A DNA stretch of 64,000 nucleotides, taken from assembly GCF_003813865.1 (NCBI RefSeq), contig NZ_RMVG01000016.1:1-64000 (forward strand), given 5' to 3'. Below, in pieces: positions 33,827 through 40,909 of this stretch. Every line of letters begins with the position of its first letter. Positions within the stretch are counted from its first letter, which is position 1. The notes beneath the pieces were generated by a model, which had not been told where the DNA came from, ran no database searches, and saw nothing but the letters and a program-made list of their open reading frames with translations. The translations under genes and the position numbers were made by a program. Origin of the DNA: Candidatus Pantoea deserta (GTDB taxonomy: Bacteria > Pseudomonadota > Gammaproteobacteria > Enterobacterales > Enterobacteriaceae).

Positions 33827-34024
33827 TCAGCCCCCCTGCATCGGCGACAACACTTCCAGACGGCATCCCGCCTCCAGCCGCTGAGTGTCATACTCTGCGC
33901 GCGGTAAAAACTGGCCGTTATAGGCGCTGGCGACGCAGGCCGCGTCAATCTGCCGCTCGCGCAGCAGCGCCGCGACGGTCTGCGCTTCGGTTTCCACTGT
34001 CTGACCGTTGAGTTCAATTTGCAT
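33827..34024 (-). CDS. thiS: sulfur carrier protein ThiS
   Basis: Small sulfur carrier of 65 residues with the beta-grasp fold and terminal Gly-Gly (LSPMQGG), which becomes thiocarboxylated. [20 protein letters not shown] is the N-terminal strand-helix unit. The ATG at 34024 overlaps the thiO end by 11 bases, and the gene ends two bases before thiG, so thiO, thiS and thiG are a tightly coupled unit. Confidence 0.96.
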   Translation of the reverse strand: MQIELNGQTVETEAQTVAALLRERQIDAACVASAYNGQFLPRAEYDTQRLEAGCRLEVLSPMQGG

Positions 34025-34949
34025 GGTGTGCCTCCTGACTGAGCAGTTGCATAAGCTGTTGCGCCAGCGCAGGCGCAAGTAAAAAGCCGTGACGATACAT
34101 GCCGTTAACGGAAAAAACGCCGTCCTGGTAGCGGACTTCCGGCACGTTGTGGCGATAGGCCGGACGTCGCCCCGTGCCGCTTTCCACAATGCGCGCCTCA
34201 GCCAGCGCCGGATGAATCGTCCAGGCGGCGCTGAGCAGCTCCATCATGGCGCGGGCGCTAATCGGGCTGGCGTCATCGCTTTCGACCATGGTGGCGCCGA
34301 GCATAAAGCAACCGCCTGGGCGCGGCACCAGATAGCAGGGAAAACGCGGATGAAGCAGGCGAATCGGTCGGGAAAAAGAGAGGTCTTCACAGTGCAGGAT
34401 CAGCATTTCGCCGCGCACCGCGCGCAGTTCGGGCTGGCGGTCGGCGGCGTGGATTCCGCGACAGTCGACCAGGGTGCCGCTGGGTTTGCCGGCGTGAAAG
34501 ACGACGCCGCGCGCCTCAAGGCTGGCGCGCAGCTGGCGCAGCGCGTCGCGCGGATTCAGATGCGCCTCGCCGGGAAAAAACAGACCGCGCGCAAAGCGGC
34601 CTGCCAGCTCTGGCTCCAGCTGCGCCGGATCGCGCCACTGATGCTCGCGCGTCATTTGAGCAAAGCGCGTCAGCTCCGCGCCGTCGCGCGGCGAAGCGAC
34701 CACCAGGGTGCCCTGCTGTTCGACCCCCTCGATGCGCTGCGCCCACCAGCCGGCAGCGCGCTGCCCCAGTTCAATGACCTGCTCAGGCGCGCTCTCCCCT
34801 TCACAAAAGGGCGCGAGCATGCCGCCCGCCCAGTGCGACGCCGGCGTTTCGTCGCTGACGATGACTTCCAGGCTTTCACCCTGTTCTGCCAGCAGCGTGG
34901 CGACGCATAATCCGGTAACACCGCTGCCGATAACGGACCAGCGGCTCAT
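34014..34949 (-). CDS. thiO: glycine oxidase ThiO
   Basis: FAD-dependent glycine oxidase of 311 residues that makes dehydroglycine for thiazole formation (replacing ThiH of E. coli). The dinucleotide fold is VIGSGVTGLCVATLLAEQG at residues 6-24, and the C-terminal FAD/substrate region includes YRHNVPEVRYQDGVFSVNGMYRHGF. The start is taken at 34949 (MSRWSVIGSG); the longer frame to 35075 has no sense. ThiO rather than ThiH is what is found in Pantoea-type plasmids. First gene after the TPP riboswitch. Confidence 0.93.
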   Translation of the reverse strand: MSRWSVIGSGVTGLCVATLLAEQGESLEVIVSDETPASHWAGGMLAPFCEGESAPEQVIELGQRAAGWWAQRIEGVEQQGTLVVASPRDGAELTRFAQMTREHQWRDPAQLEPELAGRFARGLFFPGEAHLNPRDALRQLRASLEARGVVFHAGKPSGTLVDCRGIHAADRQPELRAVRGEMLILHCEDLSFSRPIRLLHPRFPCYLVPRPGGCFMLGATMVESDDASPISARAMMELLSAAWTIHPALAEARIVESGTGRRPAYRHNVPEVRYQDGVFSVNGMYRHGFLLAPALAQQLMQLLSQEAHHAN

Positions 34950-35069
34950 CGCGGGTACCCGACAGACAAAAAAGACAGAGAAAGATAGCGTTTCACGTTG
35001 GCCTCGACGTTGACGACCCGTGATACGTGAAGGGAAAAAGCGGGAGCAAAAGGCATCGGCTCGCGCGGC

Positions 35070-35104
35070 AGGCATCTCAAAGCATCGTAGCGGCGATGAG
35101 ATAC
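35070..35104 (-). promoter_or_regulatory. possible expression-platform hairpin of the TPP riboswitch
   Basis: On the minus strand, just after the riboswitch, the sequence forms nested inverted repeats: TCTCA with TGAGA, and inner CATCG with CGATG, between 35073 and 35104. It could be part of the switch that hides or exposes the thiO translation signal, about 120 bases further on. No T-tract follows, so control of translation rather than termination is more likely. Confidence 0.35.
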
Positions 35105-35205
35105 GAGTCTTCCTACGCCAGTATCAACTGGGTCAGGTTCAAAGGGTCGCTAAACCGCGCGCTGCGCTATTAGCCTCTCAGTCTCTTTGGCGAGACTCCC
35201 CCGAC
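35105..35205 (-). ncRNA. TPP riboswitch (THI box)
   Basis: On the minus strand the conserved elements appear in order: GGGGGAGTC near the 5' side, ACTGAGAGGC (the CUGAGA motif), a variable P3 arm, then GACCCTTTGAACCTGACCCA and TTGATACTGGCGTAGGAA, the core of the THI box. It lies about 155 bases before the thiO start and should repress thiO-S-G-F-Z-X-Y when thiamine pyrophosphate is plentiful. No promoter was pinned, but AT-rich sequence lies at 35205-35230. Confidence 0.93.
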
Positions 35206-35253
35206 GGCCTTTAGTTTTAGGGTAACTCGACAGGCGCCGTCAAGCGCGATGTG

Positions 35254-36204
35254 TTAATCAGGGGTTAAATCGGCGGTTTCGCTGCGGGCGGTTAAGGCTG
35301 CGGATACGGCTCGCCGCCGCTGACGTCGCTCGCTCAGCACCGAATAAATGCCGGCAAGCGCCACCAGACTGGCCCCGATAAGCGTCATGTTCTCCGGTAG
35401 CGTGCCGAGAAAAATCATGCCGATAATCACTGACCAGAGCAGAGAGCTGTAGTCAAACGGCGCGAGCAGCGAGGCGTCGGCGAATCGCATACTCAGCGTC
35501 AGCAGAATCTGCGTCAGCCCGCCGCATAAGCCGCAGCCCAGCAGCAATAGCAGCTGATCGCCCTGCGGGAGCGGCCAGCCAAACGGCAGCGTCAGCAGCG
35601 ACGTCGCGCCCGTCATCGCCGTAAACCAGAAGGCGATCGCGCCAGGCTTCTCTTTGCCGCTCAGATAGCGGATCTGGATCAGCGCGCCAGCGGTGCAGAG
35701 CGCGGAAAGGAGCGCCAGCAACACCCCTACCGATGACGCCAGGCTGGCGACCGTAAGCCTGGGCGGGCCGCTGAGCGACAGATGGCCCGACAGCATAATC
35801 ACAATGCCAGCAAAACCGGCCGCCACCGACAGCCAGCGGTTCATACGCACCTTTTCGCGCAGCACCACGGCCGCAAGCAGCACCGTGAACAGGGGCGCGG
35901 CGTAGTTAATCGCGGTCGCATCGGTGAGTGAAATGTACATCAGCGACAGGTAACTGAGATACATGCTACAGGTGCCTGCCAGACCGCGGCCAATATGACC
36001 CTTTACGTTGCGGGTTTTAATGCCTTGCAGTATGCCGCCCTGGCATTTTAGCCATATCAGCAGCGGCGCTATGCCAACCAGAGAGCGAAAGAAGATCACC
36101 TCGCCCACCGGCAAAGCGCCCTCCAGCCCTTTTACGCAGGCGAGCATCAGCGTCGAGCTAAGGGTTGCCATGATTTTAAGTGAAATACCTGTCGACGCGC
36201 TCAC
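35254..36204 (-). CDS. EamA/DMT-family transporter
   Basis: Membrane protein of 316 residues with two EamA repeats, about ten membrane segments in all (LIWLKCQGG loop, GRGLAGTCSMYLSYLSLMY, then FAGIVIMLSG; second repeat starting near LLALLSALCTAG). Start is GTG 36204, with GAAGGAG eight bases upstream. Members export metabolites or amino acids or act as permeases of unknown compounds. The gene is separate from the thiamine operon: it ends upstream of the riboswitch and is on the same strand, and may run into it. Confidence 0.88.
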   Translation of the reverse strand: MSASTGISLKIMATLSSTLMLACVKGLEGALPVGEVIFFRSLVGIAPLLIWLKCQGGILQGIKTRNVKGHIGRGLAGTCSMYLSYLSLMYISLTDATAINYAAPLFTVLLAAVVLREKVRMNRWLSVAAGFAGIVIMLSGHLSLSGPPRLTVASLASSVGVLLALLSALCTAGALIQIRYLSGKEKPGAIAFWFTAMTGATSLLTLPFGWPLPQGDQLLLLLGCGLCGGLTQILLTLSMRFADASLLAPFDYSSLLWSVIIGMIFLGTLPENMTLIGASLVALAGIYSVLSERRQRRRAVSAALTARSETADLTPD

Positions 36205-36804
36205 GCCGCGCTCCTTCTTTTTCCATTTTTACAGGTCTTCAGATTAACGTGACCGCTCTGCACAAGCGGTGAGAAACCCGCCTCAATTCAGCGTTTTCTG
36301 CCTTTGTGAATTGCGCGCGCAGCATAAAAAGCGCGCCCGGCTTTTACCATTACAAAGTGTAAATAGCGGCAATTTTAATTTTCCGCCTGGCTTACCGCCA
36401 GCCAAATAATTCTCTGTGCCGGAAAGCGGGTTATTCCGCTTTTATTTGCTGCGGCTGCGTCGCTAAAACTGTGCCAGCCGCCACGCCTTTTCTAAAGGTA
36501 ACCATCTCGACAGAAAACTAATTAACATATTGAATTTTAATAAATTATAGTCCAAAAATTCGTTTTTTTAACTGACTCTTCCTCTGTTAATCCAGGGTAC
36601 ATTAACGTGTTGATTAAACGAGCAGTTAAATATTCGTCATAAAAAAAGTTTTCCTGCGCTCTTTCATCTTTAAAAAGCAGCTTATTATTAATTCTGATCC
36701 TTATACCAGAGGGTTAAATTACCGCCAGGCTAATTTGAATGTGACAAAGTTCACATTTGTGCCAGGCTTAATATCACCCGAAAACGATATGCAAGGAGCT
36801 AAGC
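36205..36804. other. AT-rich intergenic region
   Basis: No gene or repeat is seen in these 600 bases except the CRP-like site described separately. Base composition is AT-richer than the neighbours (36480-36720), which is usual for the promoters of stress genes or for a laterally acquired spacer. The first part holds the promoter region for the DMT transporter on the minus strand; the last 100 bases hold the promoter for the SDR gene on the plus strand. Confidence 0.5.
36740..36755 (+). promoter_or_regulatory. perfect CRP-binding-site consensus
   Basis: TGTGACAAAGTTCACA at 36740-36755 is an exact TGTGA-N6-TCACA, the CRP (cAMP receptor protein) consensus. It lies 50 bases before the SDR start at 36805, close to where a promoter and its RNA polymerase site would be. 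It suggests that the SDR, and possibly the GH15/VOC pair after it, respond to carbon status. Confidence 0.7.
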
Positions 36805-37698
36805 ATGACTACGCAAAATGACAAAACACTCGTCCCGGTTGAATTTCCGAAACCTTCCTTCCCGGAGCAGAAACAACCTGTTCCTGGTCTCGCCAGCAAA
36901 ATGGATCCGGTTCCGGATCACGGGGAAACCTCCTATCGCGGCACCGGTCGTCTGACAGGTCGCAAGGCGCTGATTACTGGCGGGGATTCCGGCATCGGCC
37001 GCGCCGTGGCAATCGCTTATGCCCGTGAAGGCGCGGATGTGGCTATCAACTATCTGCCGGAAGAAGAGTCGGACGCGGCCGAAGTGATCCAGCTTATTGA
37101 AGCGGAAGGCCGTAAAGCCGTTGCCATCCCCGGTGATATTCGGGACGAAGCCTTTTGCCAGTCGCTGGTGCAACAGGCTGTCGATCAGCTGGGCGGTCTG
37201 GATATTCTGGTTAACAACGCCGGCCGTCAGCAGTTTAACGAGTCGATTCGTACCCTTTCGACCGAAGATTTTGACGCCACCTTTAAGACCAACGTCTACG
37301 CGATGTTCTGGATCACTAAAGCGGCGGTCGATCACCTGCCGCGCGGCGCGTCCATTATCAACACCTCTTCGGTACAGGCTTATAAGCCGAGCGATATTCT
37401 GCTCGACTACGCGCAGACTAAAGCCGCTATCGTCGCCTTTACCAAGGCGCTGGCGCAGCAGCTGGGCGAAGAAGGTATCCGCGTAAACGCCGTTGCGCCG
37501 GGTCCTTTCTGGACGCCGTTGCAGGTCTGCGGCGGTCAGCCGCAAGAGAAGGTCAAAGAGTTTGGTGCCAGCGCGCCGCTGGGTCGTCCGGGCCAGCCGG
37601 TAGAGATCGCGCCGCTGTATGTGACGCTTGCCGCGGCGGAAAGCAGCTACACTTCTGGTCAGGTGTGGTGCACTGACGGCGGTACCGGCACGCTGTAA
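36805..37698 (+). CDS. SDR-family oxidoreductase, stress-type (YghA/GSP39-like)
   Basis: Short-chain dehydrogenase of 297 residues with a 45-residue N-terminal extension typical of the YghA/general-stress-protein-39 group (PSFPEQKQPVPGLASKMDP). Nucleotide motif TGGDSGIGRAVA (about residue 58), NNAG at about 138 and the catalytic YAQTKAAI (Tyr, Lys) at about 212 are present. AAGGAGCTAAGC precedes the ATG. A CRP site lies 50 bases upstream and a terminator follows. The family is linked to stationary phase and osmotic stress. Confidence 0.93.
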   Translation: MTTQNDKTLVPVEFPKPSFPEQKQPVPGLASKMDPVPDHGETSYRGTGRLTGRKALITGGDSGIGRAVAIAYAREGADVAINYLPEEESDAAEVIQLIEAEGRKAVAIPGDIRDEAFCQSLVQQAVDQLGGLDILVNNAGRQQFNESIRTLSTEDFDATFKTNVYAMFWITKAAVDHLPRGASIINTSSVQAYKPSDILLDYAQTKAAIVAFTKALAQQLGEEGIRVNAVAPGPFWTPLQVCGGQPQEKVKEFGASAPLGRPGQPVEIAPLYVTLAAAESSYTSGQVWCTDGGTGTL

Positions 37699-37716
37699 TA
37701 CCCTGATGTTCTGTCC

Positions 37717-37743
37717 ACTGGCCGCCTCGTGCGGCCAGTTTTT
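37717..37743 (+). terminator. intrinsic terminator after the SDR gene
   Basis: ACTGGCCGC at 37717-37725 pairs with GCGGCCAGT at 37731-37739 around a five-base loop; TTTTT and then CGTTTT follow. It stands 19 bases after the SDR stop, and the GH15 gene starts (GTG) 37 bases later, so the GH15 gene needs its own promoter or read-through. Confidence 0.85.
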
Positions 37744-37779
37744 CGTTTTATACGCTGCGTTTCAGACAAGGATGCTTCA

Positions 37780-39621
37780 GTGAGAAACGGTGATTATACC
37801 TCGCCCGTGCGTGAGGAAGGATTTGTCGGCCTCGGTGACTATGCGGCAATCGGAGAAGGGCGTTCTGTCGCGCTGATTGCCCCCGACGGGGCTATTGACT
37901 GGTGGTGTGCGCCCAATCTGGATTCACCGCCGCTGTTTGATCGCCTGCTCGATCCCGGCATCGGCGGCTATTTTTCCCTGACGCCAGTGCAACCCTGGCG
38001 CATGGAGCGTCGTTACCGTGACGACAGTAATGTGCTGGAAACCTGTTTTACGACCGACGAAGGCGAAGTTCGCCTGACAGAATCCATTAACAGTACCCTC
38101 GCGGGCCGTTTGCCCTGGAGCGAGCTGGCGCGTCGGATAGAAGGCGTGCGCGGCAGCGTCACGCTGAAACTGCATCTGCGCTTCGGCACGGTGGCAGAGA
38201 CGCGATCGCCCTGGATGGGCAATACCACGCAGGGCAACGTGTTTCATATTGGCGATCTGATGATGATGCTGCGCACCAGCGATGACGTCGCCATCACGCA
38301 TATGGACGATGAGCAGATCATTGCGGAAGTCACCACTCAGAAAGGATCCCGTTCGCTGGTGGCGCTGCTGGTCACCCAGCGCGAGCCTCTGGCCGTGCCG
38401 GATCTTGAAGCTATCGATACCCGCATAGAAACCAGCCATGTTGCCTGGAAAGACTGGTGCAACAGCCTGAGCTATGAGGGTGAATATAAGATTCACGTTA
38501 AACGCTCAGCCCTGTCGCTGAAGTTTCTCTGGTACTCCCCAACCGGCGCGCTGGCTGCCGCGGCTACAACCTCGCTGCCTGAAGGTATCGGCGGCGAAAA
38601 GAATTATGACTACCGCTACGCCTGGGTGCGCGACGCCTGTTTAATCATCAAGTCGTTCGTCTATCTTGGCGCGCTGGAGGATTGTAAAGCGGCCTTCTCC
38701 TGGCTGTCGCAAACCATTATGCGCCACGGCGTTGAACTGCGAACCTGCTACACGCTGGAGGGAGATATTGTGCCGCCGGAGCGCTACCCTCCCCTGCGCG
38801 GTTATAAAGATTCTCTGCCGGTACGCGTCGGCAACAACGCGCGCGATCAGCGTCAGCTGAGCATGTATGGCGATATGCTCGCCACCGCGCAGCTGTTTAT
38901 CGAAGCGGGCCATATACTGGATCTGGACACGTCGCGCCTGCTGGGACAGCTGGCGAACCACTGCGCCGACCGCTGGCGGCTGAAAGATTCCGGCATCTGG
39001 GAGCTGCCTGACCAACAGCATTACACCCATTCGAAAATGGCCTGCTGGCTGGCGCTGGATCGGGCGGTCGAGATGGCAAAAGCGCGCCATATCGAACCGA
39101 CCTGGATGGAGCGCTGGAAGCGCGAACGCGACCGGATCAGCGACTGGGTAGAGCAGCACTGCTGGTCTGAGAGCAAACAGGCCTATCTGTTCTATGTCGG
39201 AAGCGAAGACAAGCTTGACGCGTCGCTGGCGCTGGTCCATCACTACGGCAATGCCGTTAACCCTGAACGTATGCGCTCCACCTACAGGGCGATTCAGCGC
39301 GAACTGGGTCAGGGTAACGCCATGCTCTATCGCTACAGCGGCGTGGAAAAAGAAGAGAGTACGTTTATTGCCTGCTCATTCTGGCTGGTGGAAGCCTGGG
39401 CTTCTATGGGCGACAGCCGTCAGGCAAAAGCCTGTATGGAAGAGATCCTGGATACCCTGTGCAATCGCGGCAACGTAGAGATCTTCAATGAGATGTTCGA
39501 CGTTCGCAGCAATGAGTGGCGCGGTAATCTGCCGCAGGGACTGAGTCACCTTGCCCTGATTTGCGCGGCCCAGGCAATGACCTGTCACCAACACCATCAA
39601 AAAACCAAAGGAGAAACATGA
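37780..39621 (+). CDS. glycoside hydrolase family 15 protein
   Basis: Protein of 613 residues of the GH15 group (glucoamylase, glucodextranase, trehalase-like bacterial forms). Start is GTG 37780 with CAAGGA upstream; a longer in-frame reading to 37729 passes through the terminator. The N-terminal beta-sandwich begins with LGDYAAIGEGRSVALIAPDG and DWWCAPNLDSPPLFD. The alpha-toroid barrel carries YRYAWVRDACL (about 283), then GNNARDQRQLSMYGD and the late FIACSFWLVEAWASMG. No signal peptide: cytoplasmic. The stop overlaps the start of the VOC gene. Confidence 0.92.
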   Translation: MRNGDYTSPVREEGFVGLGDYAAIGEGRSVALIAPDGAIDWWCAPNLDSPPLFDRLLDPGIGGYFSLTPVQPWRMERRYRDDSNVLETCFTTDEGEVRLTESINSTLAGRLPWSELARRIEGVRGSVTLKLHLRFGTVAETRSPWMGNTTQGNVFHIGDLMMMLRTSDDVAITHMDDEQIIAEVTTQKGSRSLVALLVTQREPLAVPDLEAIDTRIETSHVAWKDWCNSLSYEGEYKIHVKRSALSLKFLWYSPTGALAAAATTSLPEGIGGEKNYDYRYAWVRDACLIIKSFVYLGALEDCKAAFSWLSQTIMRHGVELRTCYTLEGDIVPPERYPPLRGYKDSLPVRVGNNARDQRQLSMYGDMLATAQLFIEAGHILDLDTSRLLGQLANHCADRWRLKDSGIWELPDQQHYTHSKMACWLALDRAVEMAKARHIEPTWMERWKRERDRISDWVEQHCWSESKQAYLFYVGSEDKLDASLALVHHYGNAVNPERMRSTYRAIQRELGQGNAMLYRYSGVEKEESTFIACSFWLVEAWASMGDSRQAKACMEEILDTLCNRGNVEIFNEMFDVRSNEWRGNLPQGLSHLALICAAQAMTCHQHHQKTKGET

Positions 39622-40145
39622 TGGCGATCAGAGGCATTGAGCATATCGGCATCACCGTCAGCAATATCGAGCAGGCGGAAACCTTTTTTATCAAGGCGCT
39701 TGATGCGTCCGTGCTCTATCGCATCGTTCCCTGGCAAGAGAGCCAGCAGCGCATCGGCGGCGACAAAATGCGCCCGGTAAACGGTTTGCCGCCGCAGCTG
39801 AACGTGGTGGGACTGTCGATGTTGCGGCTGGGCAACGGGTGCAACGTCGAGCTGTTTCAGCTTGAACCGGGCATTGCCGACGATCTGGCGAATATCGGTC
39901 AGCCCGGAGTTAACCATTTTTCACTCTATGTCGATGATATTCACGCAACGGCGGAAAAGCTAAAGGCCCACGGCGCGCGTTTTTATGACGGTCCTAATGA
40001 CTGTTTTGCTCAGGAAGCAGGGGCGGGCAACCAGACCTGGTTCTGTCTGGCTCCCTTTGGCGTACTGATTGAGTTGATTACCCTGCCCTCGCCGCTGGAC
40101 TATGACAGTGAGGCGGTGCAGACGCGCTGGCTGCCTGCTGAGTAG
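39618..40145 (+). CDS. VOC-family (glyoxalase/bleomycin-resistance-fold) protein
   Basis: Protein of 175 residues from ATG 39618, with AAAGGAG upstream (39608-39614); the second ATG at 39621 is also possible. It overlaps the GH15 stop by four bases (ATGA). The fold signs are IEHIGITVSNIEQAETFF (first beta-alpha-beta unit, with its metal-binding His) and VNHFSLYVDDIHATAEKL (second unit), ending in FGVLIELITLPSP with a late Glu. Tight coupling to a GH15 gene is unusual and may hint at a role in sugar-derived reactive compounds; substrate unknown. Confidence 0.9.
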   Translation: MMAIRGIEHIGITVSNIEQAETFFIKALDASVLYRIVPWQESQQRIGGDKMRPVNGLPPQLNVVGLSMLRLGNGCNVELFQLEPGIADDLANIGQPGVNHFSLYVDDIHATAEKLKAHGARFYDGPNDCFAQEAGAGNQTWFCLAPFGVLIELITLPSPLDYDSEAVQTRWLPAE

Positions 40146-40152
40146 CTGAGTA

Positions 40153-40176
40153 GCAACCGCAAGGGAGTGCGGTTGC
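40153..40176 (+). terminator. 9-bp hairpin after the VOC gene
   Basis: GCAACCGCA at 40153-40161 pairs with TGCGGTTGC at 40168-40176 around AGGGAG. It is eight bases after the VOC stop. There is no T-tract, so it is a weak or factor-assisted terminator. The rest of 40146-40464 shows no gene; the last part should contain the promoter of the KGG gene. Confidence 0.5.
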
Positions 40177-40464
40177 CCATCACCAGGAATATTCCTAATC
40201 GAACCGAATAAAGATAAAATCTTTTTTATCACAGCGCAGAAAAGTTGTACAAGACAGATATTTTAATACAACTTTTAAAATATTCCCGTTAATTATCACC
40301 CGCTTTAAAATCCCTTTATGGCTTATATTCCTCTGTTTACTCCGTGCTTATTCATTCGCCGTGCCGCTTGCGCATTTTATATCTGGATCTACCCTTAACA
40401 GGGTAAGATGCACACAGCGATGCAGACCTGCTGTGTTATTTTCAACTCATGAAGAGGACCCATT

Positions 40465-40632
40465 ATGGCTCAACATCGAGGCGGATCAGGTAACTTTGCT
40501 GAAGATCGTGAAAGAGCGTCAGAAGCAGGCCGTAAAGGCGGACAGCACAGCGGCGGGAACTTTAAAAACGACCGCGAAAAAGCATCTGAAGCTGGCAAAA
40601 AAGGCGGACAGAACAGCCGCCGGGGTTCATAA
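40465..40632 (+). CDS. KGG-repeat stress protein (YciG/GsiB-like)
   Basis: Small hydrophilic protein of 55 residues starting MAQHRGGSGNFAEDRERA. It holds two copies of the stress-induced repeat, (F)xxDRExASEAG(R/K)KGG, at about residues 11-28 and 33-50. This motif defines general stress proteins such as GsiB in Bacillus and YciG in enterics, which are RpoS-controlled and thought to protect like LEA proteins. GAGGACC lies before the ATG. A longer frame in another phase at 40361-40684 is a shadow. A terminator follows at 40705. Confidence 0.88.
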   Translation: MAQHRGGSGNFAEDRERASEAGRKGGQHSGGNFKNDREKASEAGKKGGQNSRRGS

Positions 40633-40704
40633 CCCGTTATCTGCATACTTGCCTTCCAGCATGTATAGAATCAACGGATGGTGATAATAACGCCGCCATT
40701 GACT

Positions 40705-40735
40705 ACGCCGGGTTATAAAGCCCGGCGTTTATTTT
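40705..40735 (+). terminator. intrinsic terminator after the KGG gene
   Basis: ACGCCGGG at 40705-40712 pairs with CCCGGCGT at 40721-40728 around an eight-base loop; TTATTTTT follows. It ends the KGG transcript, 72 bases after its stop. Confidence 0.85.
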
Positions 40736-40909
40736 TAGTGCTGATTTAGAAAGTCTATTTACATCAGACTGATATTTATCCCGCCGCCAAAGACAACTAT
40801 TATTTATTGCGCAATGCCGGGGCATCACTCAATAATAATCCGACAACTTTATTGTCTCGTTATTTTTCTCTTAATGCAAAGCCGGCCCCACTGACCGGCT
40901 TTGCATATC

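Noticed and set aside
34089-34910. 273-residue forward reading frame
   Set aside because: Antisense shadow of thiO, which is a complete, recognised gene in a riboswitch operon.
40361-40684. 107-residue forward reading frame
   Set aside because: Overlaps the KGG-repeat gene in another phase; the KGG frame has clear family repeats and a ribosome site.
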